Shown here: piece by piece, positions 7,989-16,381 of the stretch | How the letters are laid out: each line of letters begins with the position of its first letter | Position numbering within the stretch: position 1 is the stretch's first letter | Assembly: GCA_013823135.1 (NCBI GenBank) | Contig: PNLP01000048.1 | Location: 1 to 52,653 of the forward strand | Length of the DNA stretch: 52,653 bases | Origin: Planctomycetaceae bacterium | GTDB lineage: Bacteria > Planctomycetota > Planctomycetia > Gemmatales > Gemmataceae | Direction of reading: 5' to 3' | Program-made: the position numbers and the translations under genes | The notes under the pieces: model-generated | The model's database searches: none | The model's input: only the letters and a program-made list of their open reading frames with translations | What the model was told of the DNA's origin: nothing

Positions 7989-9254
7989 TCAGGCTGTTCG
8001 TCTCAACGGAAGTAAGGACAAACGCGGGGCAGCGGCGCGGTAGATCGCTTCCAACGCGGGCGTCAGTTGCTGCCCGCGGCGGCGCATTACCGTGTCGGCC
8101 GTCGTCAATAACCGGTCGATGTCGGTGAGTATCTTCAAGTTGCCGACACCACCACATCTGTGGAATCCGGGAATCTCACGCGGCGTGAACCCGCTGTTCG
8201 GCAACACCTGGGCGAATGGCCCGATCACGCTGCCGCAATCCAGTAGCACTCCCAAGCCCGTCCGAACGTGGTCCCCAATCACCGACCCGACTTTCGTGCG
8301 TCCTGTCGCCACTTCCACACCATCGATTGGCACCGTGACCGGGCGGTAGTCGCAGCGCAGGTCGCTCGTGTGCGTCCCGGCTGCGAGGTTCACCCACTCG
8401 CCGACGTAGCTGTGACCCAGAAACCCCTCGTGGTACTTGTTCGTGTAGCCCAGCAGGATGCTGCATTCGACCTCGCCGCCCACCCGGCAGTATGGGCCAA
8501 CGGTTGTGCCGCCCCGAATCTTCGCACCGAAGATCATCGCCCCGGTTCCGACACTGCATGGTCCTTCGAGGCGGGTGAACGCCTGCACAACCGCACCCGG
8601 ACCGATAACAACTGGTCCGTTCGTCGTATCCGCAACGACCATTGGATCGAGCCGTGCTGTCGGGTGAATCAGGAGTCGTTTGGTCGGCCCAACAACGGCG
8701 ACGCGGGACTGCTGAAACCCGCAGACGTGTGGGTCCGACCTCGCCTCGAAGTCGTTGGCGATCTCGGTGGGGTTCAGGTCGATCAACTCCCACGGTCGCC
8801 GAACAAGCGTGCCTGCAACGTCACGGGTTGGTAGCGTGTGCGACCAGGAATCCAGGCAGTCTTCGAGCGTGTGTGCCGTGAGTGCGTGGAGTTGGGGCAG
8901 TTCGAGAACCGCGTAGGCAATTTCCCCGTTGACCAGGCCAAGGTGCGGGTCTTCCGCAAACGGATTCGGTGCGCCGAACGCGGGCCGTGGCGGCGGCACC
9001 CAGCGTGCGTTCACCAGAACCGTTTGCGCACCGTGGAGCCACGCCGGGTCGTTGACGGGGCAAAGCGGGTCGCGTGCCCGGATCAACTCGGCCACACTGG
9101 CCCGGCACAGATGCCCGACAGACCCCGCCGCGAAGTAGCGAGTCTGTTTCTGTACGAGCGTGTCCAGACCGCAGATGAGATCGGCCGCCGGGCGGGTGAG
9201 TGTGAGCGGGTCCAGGCCGCGGACGTGGCTGTCTTCGTAGACGCAGATTCGCAT
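7989..9254 (-). CDS. GlmU-like putative sugar nucleotidyltransferase
   Basis: Member of the group annotated as GlmU-family or putative sugar nucleotidyltransferase. The N-terminus (MRICVYEDSHVRGLDPL) and TRPAADLICG replace the normal GlmU pyrophosphorylase signature. From about residue 190 to 360 the hexapeptide pattern of a left-handed beta helix is clear (VVIGPGAVV, GTTVGPYCRVGGEV, VIGDHVRTGLG). A role in activating a sugar phosphate or acetylating a sugar is inferred from family. Start ATG at 9254 with GGGAGGAAC upstream. It is a single gene, divergent from 9505. Confidence 0.85.
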   Translation of the reverse strand: MRICVYEDSHVRGLDPLTLTRPAADLICGLDTLVQKQTRYFAAGSVGHLCRASVAELIRARDPLCPVNDPAWLHGAQTVLVNARWVPPPRPAFGAPNPFAEDPHLGLVNGEIAYAVLELPQLHALTAHTLEDCLDSWSHTLPTRDVAGTLVRRPWELIDLNPTEIANDFEARSDPHVCGFQQSRVAVVGPTKRLLIHPTARLDPMVVADTTNGPVVIGPGAVVQAFTRLEGPCSVGTGAMIFGAKIRGGTTVGPYCRVGGEVECSILLGYTNKYHEGFLGHSYVGEWVNLAAGTHTSDLRCDYRPVTVPIDGVEVATGRTKVGSVIGDHVRTGLGVLLDCGSVIGPFAQVLPNSGFTPREIPGFHRCGGVGNLKILTDIDRLLTTADTVMRRRGQQLTPALEAIYRAAAPRLSLLPLRRTA

Positions 9255-9504
9255 TGATGTTCCTCCCGGGCGGTCATCTGGGCGGGCAGTCTAGACCGAG
9301 AGGCTTCCTCATGAAAAGACGAGTTTGGGCGCAGTGGGCCATCCAGGGGTACTTCATTCACAGAAATCTCTCAATCATCTCTCAGAAGTCGCCTTTACAC
9401 GCCAGGAATCGGTTGGCATAAACCCACCGTTCATCGCGAACACAAAAGCCTTTCACGCACGGGTTGGGTCGGTCGGGGGGACCGCCGATCCGCGGGGGGA
9501 GTCC

Positions 9505-10041
9505 ATGAAACGAATCCGAGTCTGGGGGGCGTCCGCGGCCCTGGCATGTGGCCTGGGGGGGCCGGTTGCCGCTGCTGATTCGCCCGCGCCTATCGAGCAA
9601 ACAACGCTGATGAAGAAACTGTTCAGCCCCAAGGCGGCCAAGCCCGCCGGGCCAACAGTTGGAACGCCGCGGCCCACCACGATCACCGCACCGCTGGCAC
9701 CCGAAGTGCTGGCTGATGCGCTGCGGGCCGAGCAAGATGCCTACCTACGTCGAGTGTCGGTTTGCACCGAGTTGCGCCGGGTTGCCATCGAGAAGGGCGA
9801 CGATGCCCTTGCCCGACAAGCCGACGAACTCGAACGGCAAGCATCCGCTCTGTACAACGTTCGCGTTGCAGGGTTGGGTGTGACCCGAAGCAAATCGACG
9901 GAATCAGCACGGGGTGCTGACAGTCTCGACCGCGAAACCACCACACCGGGCCAGGCCGTCACGCAGGCTCGGCGGCTTGAAGCCCCGACCACTCGGGCTC
10001 CCGGAACCACGACGGCACAGGTTCGGGAGGTAAAGCCATGA
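9505..10041 (+). CDS. secreted hypothetical protein, 178 aa
   Basis: Signal peptide with cleavage near VAAAD (residues about 21-25), then a Pro/Thr-rich stretch and a helical region (about 75-120) rich in Ala, Glu and Arg that may form a coiled coil. Family unknown. ATG at 9505 follows GGGGGGA; in-frame sequence upstream to 9325 looks non-coding. The gene overlaps the next lipoprotein gene by ATGA (10038-10041), so the two products are probably made and used together in the envelope. Confidence 0.75.
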   Translation: MKRIRVWGASAALACGLGGPVAAADSPAPIEQTTLMKKLFSPKAAKPAGPTVGTPRPTTITAPLAPEVLADALRAEQDAYLRRVSVCTELRRVAIEKGDDALARQADELERQASALYNVRVAGLGVTRSKSTESARGADSLDRETTTPGQAVTQARRLEAPTTRAPGTTTAQVREVKP

Positions 10042-10373
10042 CACGACTTCTCCTGGTGCTGGCACTCGGTACGCTGGTCGGTTGCACCAACATCTACCCG
10101 GCGGGTCCGCTGGCAAAGTCTGGGTTCGGGCCGAAGATGGGCAAGGACAAGGGCGACAAGGAAAAGGAAGAGCCGCCGGAACCGGTTACGGTGCCGGCCG
10201 TGAAGCCGACCCCACCGTTGAACACGACGGGGCCGGAGGACGTGACGCCCGAAGACCCGAACTTCGCAATCCGCAAGTTGCAACAGGAACTGGAAGCGGA
10301 CAAGAAGACGATCCCGACTGCACCGAAGACCGCCGAGGTGTCGCGGTACAAGAATGGCGTGAAGGTGAACTGA
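10038..10373 (+). CDS. small lipoprotein, 111 aa
   Basis: Lipoprotein signal LVLALGTLVGC, Cys at about residue 16, then a low-complexity charged domain rich in Lys, Glu and Pro (GKDKGDKEKEEPPEP). No catalytic motif. Translationally coupled to the upstream secreted protein by a four-base overlap. A structural or tethering envelope role is the most that can be inferred. A perfect palindrome follows directly. Confidence 0.75.
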   Translation: MTRLLLVLALGTLVGCTNIYPAGPLAKSGFGPKMGKDKGDKEKEEPPEPVTVPAVKPTPPLNTTGPEDVTPEDPNFAIRKLQQELEADKKTIPTAPKTAEVSRYKNGVKVN

Positions 10374-10378
10374 AGACA

Positions 10379-10431
10379 GTTTAGCCGCGACCGAAGGGAG
10401 CGAGTGATGCTCCCTTCGGTCGCGGCTAAAC
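10379..10431. repeat. TTTAGCCGCGAC-family palindrome (possible two-way terminator)
   Basis: Arms 10379-10401 and 10409-10431 are exact reverse complements (23 of 23), loop of seven bases. It lies between convergent genes. The outer GTTTAGCCGCGACC is shared with elements at 41946-41970, 41434-41458, 40732-40752 and 47901-47985. Confidence 0.88.
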
Positions 10432-10440
10432 CATTATCGA

Positions 10441-12066
10441 TCAAACCTCGTCTTCGTCCGCGAACTCTTCGAGCCGGCACGAGCGAGTGGGTTGACGCAA
10501 CTTCAAGAGGCCGCGTGCTTCGATCTGGCGGATACGTTCGCGGGTGATGCCATACTGCTTCGCGACTTCATCAAGCGTGCGCGGAGTTCCGTCCTTCAGG
10601 CCGAAACGCAGTTCGATCACTTCCCGTTCTCGAGGTGCCAGCGACCGCAGCACTTCGCCAATCCGCTCCTTGAGCAATCGCTGATCGACGTGCTCGCCTG
10701 GGTTCGACACGTGGGTGTCGCTCAGGAAGTCTTCCAGAGCGCGTTCGCCATCGCCGCCAACCGGGTCGTTGAGACTAATCGGGTGCCGACCAACAACTCG
10801 CAGGCTCCGCGTCTCTTCTTCCTTGACGCCAAGGGCCAAGGCGAGTTCGGCACTTGTCGGATCGCGACCGGTTGCCGCTGAGAGTTCGTTCCGCATCCGC
10901 TCCATCTTGGCGAGCGTCGCAATTTGGTGGCAAGGCACGCGAACCGTTCGTGCGTGGTCGTGCAGTGCCCGCGTGATCCCCTGGCGTACCCACCACGTCG
11001 CGTAGGTGCCGAACTTGAACTTCAGCCGCCACTCGTACTTGTCCACGGCTCGCATCAGGCCGCGGTTCCCTTCCTGAATCAGGTCGGAGAACGGCAGGCC
11101 ACGGTTGCGGTAGTTCTTGGCGATCGACACAACCAGACGAAGGTTGGCCTCAGCGAGTTCCTTCCGAACCCGCTGGTAGCCCTGGCGGCGTTTCCGGAGA
11201 ACCTTCACCAGCGCAGTGAGCTCTTCCGGTTTCATCAGCACCCGGCCCATTGCATCGCGGAGGATCTTCTCGTGCTTCGCCTTGTCGGCCGGGCAACCGG
11301 CTTCGACGTGGGCCCGTGCGAGGTGCCGGAGTTCGTCGGCAAGGTCCGTGAGTTCGTCGGTCCATCGCTCGAGGACTTCCGTCCGCGGCGACAGTTCGTT
11401 GGCGAGCTTGCGGCACTTGGCCAGTCGGTGGAACCGATCACGCTTCCATTCGGAAAGCGATCCGTCGTATTCATCGCGAATCCCAGCGGCGAACACTCGC
11501 GACTCCTGATCGATCAGGGTCGTGAGAGTGCCGAGGTTCTTGCTCAACCTCGCCAAAATCTGAGCACGGGTGAGCTTCAGTTCTTCGGACGAGTACACGT
11601 CCACGTTTGGGTCAATCGGGGTCTGCCCTGCGGCGATCTGCTCGAACTTTTCGAGCACGCGGGCCAGAACGTGCGGGCACAACAGCGCGGTGTTGCGGAA
11701 CCGATTCCGGTGGTGCTCGAGTTTTCGCGCCAGGGCGAGTTCCTTCTCCTTATTCAGGAGCGGAATGGCACCCATCTGCCGGAGGTACAGGCCCAACGCG
11801 TCGTCGGGGCCGCCGGTGTATTCATCTTCGGCGACGGGTTCGGGCTCTTCCGAAGCAACGCCGAACCCTTCGACTTCGAGCGCGGTGTCGTCGTCGGCCG
11901 GGCTATCCGCATCGGCTTCATCGGCCAAGTCGTCGTCATCGACGAGCGAGTCCGAGTCGCCGCCGAGAAGGGCGTCTTCACGCTCTTCGTCAGACGGCAA
12001 GACGTCGGTCGGCCGCTCTTCGCGGTCGTTTTCGGGCGTCTCTTTGTGGCGAATCATCCGGCTCAT
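10441..12066 (-). CDS. RpoD-like RNA polymerase sigma factor
   Basis: Sigma-70 of group 1/2 type, about 541 residues. An acidic N-terminus rich in Asp/Glu (about 20-80) precedes region 1.2 (YLRQMGAIPLLNKEKE), a long non-conserved insert, region 2 (FSDLIQEGNRGLMRAVDKY and YATWWVRQGITRAL), region 3, and region 4 with LAPREREVIELRFGL and the helix-turn-helix GITRERIRQIEARGL. ATG at 12066 was preferred over a GTG at 12132. It could be the housekeeping factor or a paralogue; Gemmata relatives carry several. A hairpin lies in its leader at 12196-12229. Confidence 0.92.
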   Translation of the reverse strand: MSRMIRHKETPENDREERPTDVLPSDEEREDALLGGDSDSLVDDDDLADEADADSPADDDTALEVEGFGVASEEPEPVAEDEYTGGPDDALGLYLRQMGAIPLLNKEKELALARKLEHHRNRFRNTALLCPHVLARVLEKFEQIAAGQTPIDPNVDVYSSEELKLTRAQILARLSKNLGTLTTLIDQESRVFAAGIRDEYDGSLSEWKRDRFHRLAKCRKLANELSPRTEVLERWTDELTDLADELRHLARAHVEAGCPADKAKHEKILRDAMGRVLMKPEELTALVKVLRKRRQGYQRVRKELAEANLRLVVSIAKNYRNRGLPFSDLIQEGNRGLMRAVDKYEWRLKFKFGTYATWWVRQGITRALHDHARTVRVPCHQIATLAKMERMRNELSAATGRDPTSAELALALGVKEEETRSLRVVGRHPISLNDPVGGDGERALEDFLSDTHVSNPGEHVDQRLLKERIGEVLRSLAPREREVIELRFGLKDGTPRTLDEVAKQYGITRERIRQIEARGLLKLRQPTRSCRLEEFADEDEV

Positions 12067-12503
12067 GTCCAAATCCACTCCCCGGCTGGTGATGCCAGCC
12101 GGCATGGCGATAGTCAGTACGGTCCGTATCACGGTAAGAGAACGACAAAGCGCAGGCTTTGCGGTCCCGTACCAACGGGTAATCTTGTGGGGTATCTATT
12201 TCGCAACGGTTCCGGTCGTTGGGAAATAGAGCGAAACACCAACTTAGGTTCCTGGCTGGGGTGCGGCAACCCGCCACCCAATTCCGACGCCGGGCCAAAC
12301 CAAAAGGTTCGCCCGTTCCATGCGGAATTGCTCAAGACTCCTGGTATTATACCCGACTCCTGACGAGGTTCGCGAGAATTGGCCGCTAAAGTTTCGCTGG
12401 CTTTCCCGATCAGCCCGTTCCACCCGCATCCCGAGTAAAACACGTTCCCACCCTTTCCACTGACATCGCCCTTCGCGGGCAGAAGCAACTCTGAGGTGTC
12501 AAC
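12067..12503. other. 437-base divergent intergenic region
   Basis: Holds the leader of the sigma gene (minus) and the promoter side of the 12504 gene (plus). Seen: a hairpin at 12196-12229 and a near-palindromic GGTATTATACC at 12343-12353, which reads TATAAT on the minus strand (12346-12351) without a good -35 box. No credible gene. Confidence 0.5.
12196..12229. promoter_or_regulatory. two-part hairpin in the leader of the sigma gene
   Basis: CTATTTC (12196-12202) pairs with GAAATAG (12223-12229), and after one-base bulges CAACG pairs with CGTTG, leaving a short GTTCCGGT loop. It lies 130 bases upstream of the RpoD-like start. A leader-RNA control element is possible; no known riboswitch was recognised. 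Confidence 0.4.
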
Positions 12504-13802
12504 ATGCGTCACGCTCTCTCCCTCACCTTTCTGGCCATGAGTTCCACAGCCTTCGCACTCGAACCGGCGAACATCTGGATCGTCGTTAACAAGAACGTGC
12601 CGGAGTCCCGGCAAGTGGCCGATCACTACATCGCCAAACGCGGCGTGCCGAAGACCAACGTTATCGAGCTAGATTTGCCCAAGGGAGAGGACATTTCTCG
12701 CGGAGACTACGACACGAAACTGGCCGAACCCATCCGCATGGCATTAACGGACAAGAAGGACGCCGCGAAGGTTCTTCTGACCACCTACGGCGTCCCGTTG
12801 CGGGTCGGGGGTCAGCCACCCAGCGCCGAGGAGCAGAAGGAGCTCAACACCTTTCGCCCCGACCTCGACGCCGCCCGAAAGGGACTCGCGGAACTCGAGA
12901 AGAAGGACCGCGAAGCCAAGACACTCGACCCCGCACGCGCGGAGTTGCTCCGCCGACACGTTACCCGGCTGCAGTTCCGCGAAAAGACACTCACTCACCC
13001 GGAAAGTCTCGCGTGTGTGGACAGTGAGCTGATGCTGCTCTGGTGGCCGAAGTATCCGCTTGAACGCTGGGTGATGAACCCCCTGCACTTCCAGGCATCC
13101 GAGCGATACCGGAAGGCCAACCCCGCCGCGGTGATGACGTGCCGGCTCGACGGCCCAAGCGTGGAGATCGCCAAACGACTGATCGACGATGCCATCGCGG
13201 TCGAGGCCAAAGGACTGACTGGCGAAGTGGTCATCGACTCGCGTGGCATCCCCTTCACGGGCAAGGGCGACAGCGGGCACGGCTACGGTGGATACGACGA
13301 GTCGATGCGTGAGGCTGCGAAGCTCCTCGAAACCGCCGGCATGAAGGTGACACTGGATACGAAGAACGAGGTGTTGCCGGCGAACAGCGCGAAGGGTGTT
13401 GCGATCTATTGCGGCTGGTACTCACATGCGAACTTTGTCGATTGTTGCGAGTATGTCCCGGGTGCGGTCGCGTGGCACCTCGCGAGTTCCGAGGCAACCA
13501 CGCTGCGAAAGAACGATAGCAAGGTGTGGTGCCCGAACTTGCTGAAGAAGGGCGTGTGCGCGACAGTCGGACCAGTGGCCGAGCCGTACACCGTGGGGTT
13601 CCCGAAGCCCGCCGAGTTCTTCGGTACACTGGCGACCGGCGAGTACACACTGGTCGAGGCCTATTCCCGCACGGTGCTGATGTGTAGCTGGATGACCGTG
13701 CTAGTGGGCGACCCGCTTTACAACCCGTTCAAGAAGAACGCGAAGCTGAAGTCGGCCGACGTGCTACCCAGCCCGAAGGGCGGCCGAAACATCAGCCCGT
13801 GA
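12504..13802 (+). CDS. TIGR03790 family secreted protein
   Basis: 432 residues; matches the TIGR03790 family of unknown function, common in planctomycetes. A signal peptide (to about residue 19, ending AFAL) is followed by NIWIVVNKNVPESRQVADHY, the family's typical opening, then VLLTTYGVPLRVG near residue 95 and a C-terminal half with IYCGWYSHANFV and SWMTVLVGDPLYNPF. ATG at 12504 is preceded by GAGGTG. Location is probably periplasmic or extracellular. Activity unknown. Confidence 0.85.
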   Translation: MRHALSLTFLAMSSTAFALEPANIWIVVNKNVPESRQVADHYIAKRGVPKTNVIELDLPKGEDISRGDYDTKLAEPIRMALTDKKDAAKVLLTTYGVPLRVGGQPPSAEEQKELNTFRPDLDAARKGLAELEKKDREAKTLDPARAELLRRHVTRLQFREKTLTHPESLACVDSELMLLWWPKYPLERWVMNPLHFQASERYRKANPAAVMTCRLDGPSVEIAKRLIDDAIAVEAKGLTGEVVIDSRGIPFTGKGDSGHGYGGYDESMREAAKLLETAGMKVTLDTKNEVLPANSAKGVAIYCGWYSHANFVDCCEYVPGAVAWHLASSEATTLRKNDSKVWCPNLLKKGVCATVGPVAEPYTVGFPKPAEFFGTLATGEYTLVEAYSRTVLMCSWMTVLVGDPLYNPFKKNAKLKSADVLPSPKGGRNISP

Positions 13803-13815
13803 AATGCCGGCCCAT

Positions 13816-13928
13816 CCATCGTAGTGGGTGTAACCGGTCAGGCTCACGTGTGATTGGTAAGCGAAAGCCGAAGACCCCTTACCCTGGAAAATTCACGCGA
13901 GCCTGACCGATTACACCCACTACGATGG
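13816..13928. repeat. long imperfect inverted repeat between convergent genes
   Basis: Arms 13816-13850 and about 13892-13928 start and end with CCATCGTAGTGGGTGTAA and its complement and differ at only a few positions; the loop is about 40 bases. It fills the gap between the stops of the TIGR03790 gene and the cytochrome gene. Confidence 0.85.
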
Positions 13929-13968
13929 GTGTACTTGCATTTCCGAGACTTTAACGACGCGGGGCGGG

Positions 13969-14439
13969 TCAGGGGGTCAGGATGTGCTTGCCGTCCTCGA
14001 ACTTCTTGTGGCAGGCGTTGCAGTGGGTGAGCATCAGTTCGTAGGCCTTCTTCGCACCCGCGAAGTCCTTCGCCTTCGCCGCCTTCACCATGTCGGCCCC
14101 CGCGTCGCGCGAATCGACGCTGTATTTGGTCCACAGATCGGCGTCCTTTTCGGGCAGGCGCAACAGGAGCAGGTTGCCGCCCTCGGCCAGGATGAGGGCG
14201 TCGGAGCGGATTGCCTTCCAGCCCGCGGCGTCCTTCGGCTCGGCGGCCATCCCGGTCTTGAGCCGCTTGTAGGGGAACTGGAACATGCCTTCCATGAAGT
14301 CGTGCATGTTGACCGGGACCGGCTTGGGGGTGGCCTTCGTCGGTTCCTTGTCGGCAGCGCGGGCGGGAGCGACGTTCTCCGATCGAACGAGCAGGACACT
14401 GACCAGAAGCACGGACAGCGCACACGCGAGGAGACGCAT
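13969..14439 (-). CDS. secreted c-type cytochrome-like protein, 156 aa
   Basis: Signal peptide (to about residue 29, ARAAD), then a helical domain ending in a single haem motif CNACH near residue 140 followed by KKF. One C-terminal CxxCH after a four-helix-like stretch is the layout of the cytochrome c' group, so haem attachment in the periplasm is likely; the redox partner is unknown. AAGGTG lies just before the ATG at 14439. The trpA gene lies upstream on the same strand with a gap of 52 bases, but a functional link is not obvious. Confidence 0.8.
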   Translation of the reverse strand: MRLLACALSVLLVSVLLVRSENVAPARAADKEPTKATPKPVPVNMHDFMEGMFQFPYKRLKTGMAAEPKDAAGWKAIRSDALILAEGGNLLLLRLPEKDADLWTKYSVDSRDAGADMVKAAKAKDFAGAKKAYELMLTHCNACHKKFEDGKHILTP

Positions 14440-14491
14440 CGGACACCTTTCAGTAGGGGAGCAGGTTCGGAGCCGAGTTGATTCTCGTCTT

Positions 14492-15283
14492 TCAAACCAG
14501 CGCCGAACTCAATTCCTTCACCAGTTGTCGCACGCTGGCGAGCGCTGCGGCGCGATCGGTGACCGCGGCTTCCAGCTTCTTCACCAGTGCGCTGCCAACG
14601 ATGACGCCGTCGGCGATCTCTTTCAGGTCGCGGACGTGTTCCGGCCGGCTCACGCCGAAGCCCACACATAACGGAAGGTCCGTCATCGTGCGGAGCCGGG
14701 CCAGCAGTTCCGGCACCCCACCCGCCATCTTGGCGCGCTCGCCGGTGATGCCGACGACGCTCACGACGTACACGAAGCCGCTACACGCCTTCACGACCTT
14801 CGCGGCACGTTCGGGCGACGTGGTTGGCGTCACGAGCAGGATCAGCTTGAAGTCGCGATCGGCCGTAAGCTTCGAGAGTTCTTCGGCTTCTTCGACCGGC
14901 ACATCCGGCACAACGGCTCCGCTGAACCCGGCCGCTTTCGCGGAGTCGATGAACGCGCTGACTCCTCGCTTGTACATGAGCGAGTACGACGCCATCGAGA
15001 CGAGCGGAACGGTGGGTTTGATGCTGCCGAACGTGCTGAAAATGTCGGCGAGCTTGAGCTTCTTGTCGAGGGCACGCGTGTACGACGCCTGAATCACCGG
15101 GCCGTCGGCGATCGGGTCCGAGAACGGGAACCCCACTTCAATGAGGTTCGCACCGGATTCGGCGACGGCGGGGATGAGTTCGCGCGTGAACGCGATGTCC
15201 GGGTCGCCCGCCGTGACGAACGGCATGAACGCCTTGCGGCCTTGGGCACGGAGCGACTGGAAGAGTGTGTCGATCGGATTCAT
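14492..15283 (-). CDS. trpA: tryptophan synthase alpha chain
   Basis: Splits indole-3-glycerol phosphate to indole and glyceraldehyde 3-phosphate and passes indole to TrpB. Seen: ANLIEVGFPFSDPIADGP, holding the catalytic Glu (equivalent of Glu49) and Asp (Asp60), and the phosphate-binding GFGVSRPEHV near the end. 263 residues, normal for the family. The ATG at 15283 (MNPIDTLF) fits family starts; upstream in-frame residues do not. No trpB or other trp gene adjoins it, so the pathway is scattered in this genome. Confidence 0.95.
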   Translation of the reverse strand: MNPIDTLFQSLRAQGRKAFMPFVTAGDPDIAFTRELIPAVAESGANLIEVGFPFSDPIADGPVIQASYTRALDKKLKLADIFSTFGSIKPTVPLVSMASYSLMYKRGVSAFIDSAKAAGFSGAVVPDVPVEEAEELSKLTADRDFKLILLVTPTTSPERAAKVVKACSGFVYVVSVVGITGERAKMAGGVPELLARLRTMTDLPLCVGFGVSRPEHVRDLKEIADGVIVGSALVKKLEAAVTDRAAALASVRQLVKELSSALV

Positions 15284-15401
15284 GCAGTGGTTTGTATACG
15301 CCGCCGCGGTCGCTGTCCTCAGTCCGTTCATGACTCCGCGATTCCACGGGCTACACTGTTCCCATCCTCATTCGCTGTCTCCCACCGTCGGAGCCTATCT
15401 C

Positions 15402-16322
15402 ATGCCCAAAGTGCTTCAGGGTGTGCTGGCCATCGCCCACACACCGTTCACCGAACACGACGAGATCGACACGGCCGCGTTGAAGCGTTCCGTTGATTGG
15501 GCGTTTGGGGTTGGGGCCGATGGTCTCGGCACCGGGATGGTTTCCGAGACGATGAAGCTCACGAGTGACGAGCGGGTGTCACTCACGCAGATGCTCGTGG
15601 AGTACGCGGCCGGTCGCGGGCCGGTGTTCGCGGCAGTGGGTGCCGAGAGCACGAAGCAATCGCTGGCATTCGCCGTCGCGGCAGAGAAGGCCGGTTGCGA
15701 TGCCGTGATGGCGGTGCCGCCGCTCACCTCGCGGCTGAGCGAAACGCAACTGGTCGATCACTTCCGGGCACTCGCGGACGGCATCGGCATTCCCGTGATC
15801 GTGCAGGATGCGTCGGGCTACGTCGGGCAGTCGATCCCGATTCCGGTGTGTGTGAAGCTGTTCGAGCGGTACGGGCCGGACAAGGTGCTGTTCAAGCCGG
15901 AAGCGGCGCCGAACGGCCCGACACTTTCCGCACTTCGCGACGCAACGGACGGAAATGCACGGATTTTTGAAGGCTCCGGGGGTATCTTCCTGATCGACAG
16001 CTTCCGTCGCGGCATCGCAGGCACCATGCCGGGAATGGATCTCCTCGATGGCATCGTGACCGTGTGGAAGGCGCTTCAGCAAGGCGACGAGGAAGCGGCC
16101 TACCGCGTGTACTTCCCGGTCTGTGCCATCGTTGCGCTGGAACTGCAAGCGGGCCTCGATGGCTTCCTCGCGGTCGAAAAGCACCTGATGGTGAAGCGCG
16201 GCCTCTTCCCGAGCGTGCGCCGCCGCAAACCTTACGGATGGGAACTCGACGCCGAGACCGCCGACGAAGTGGACCGGTTGTTCGAGCGAATGCAACACGC
16301 TTTGGGCGAGCGGCCAGCGTAA
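15402..16322 (+). CDS. dihydrodipicolinate synthase (DapA) family aldolase
   Basis: Class I aldolase/lyase of the DapA/NAL superfamily, 306 residues. Seen: VLAIAHTPFTEHDEID at the start, GTGMVSETMKLTSDER in place of the usual G-T-T/S-G-E loop, and FKPEAAPNGPT around 165, where the Schiff-base lysine sits. Divergence from DapA and the next-door sugar-acid genes suggest a keto-deoxy sugar acid dehydratase or aldolase rather than lysine synthesis (inference). An MFS transporter gene follows 59 bases later on the same strand. Confidence 0.82.
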   Translation: MPKVLQGVLAIAHTPFTEHDEIDTAALKRSVDWAFGVGADGLGTGMVSETMKLTSDERVSLTQMLVEYAAGRGPVFAAVGAESTKQSLAFAVAAEKAGCDAVMAVPPLTSRLSETQLVDHFRALADGIGIPVIVQDASGYVGQSIPIPVCVKLFERYGPDKVLFKPEAAPNGPTLSALRDATDGNARIFEGSGGIFLIDSFRRGIAGTMPGMDLLDGIVTVWKALQQGDEEAAYRVYFPVCAIVALELQAGLDGFLAVEKHLMVKRGLFPSVRRRKPYGWELDAETADEVDRLFERMQHALGERPA

Positions 16323-16343
16323 GCTGGCTGTTCTCACCGTCAA

Positions 16344-16372
16344 AACAGTGGGCTGACGCCCACCGCTCGCCA
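16344..16372 (+). repeat. single arm of the GGCGAGC palindrome family
   Basis: ACAGTGGGCTGACGCCCACCGC and the following TCGCCA match the right arm of the pnkp element (1580-1614) almost base for base. GTGGGC/GCCCAC folds as a small hairpin with loop TGAC. It ends nine bases before the MFS start codon, so it could affect expression of that gene. Confidence 0.75.
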
Positions 16373-16381
16373 GGAATTCCC

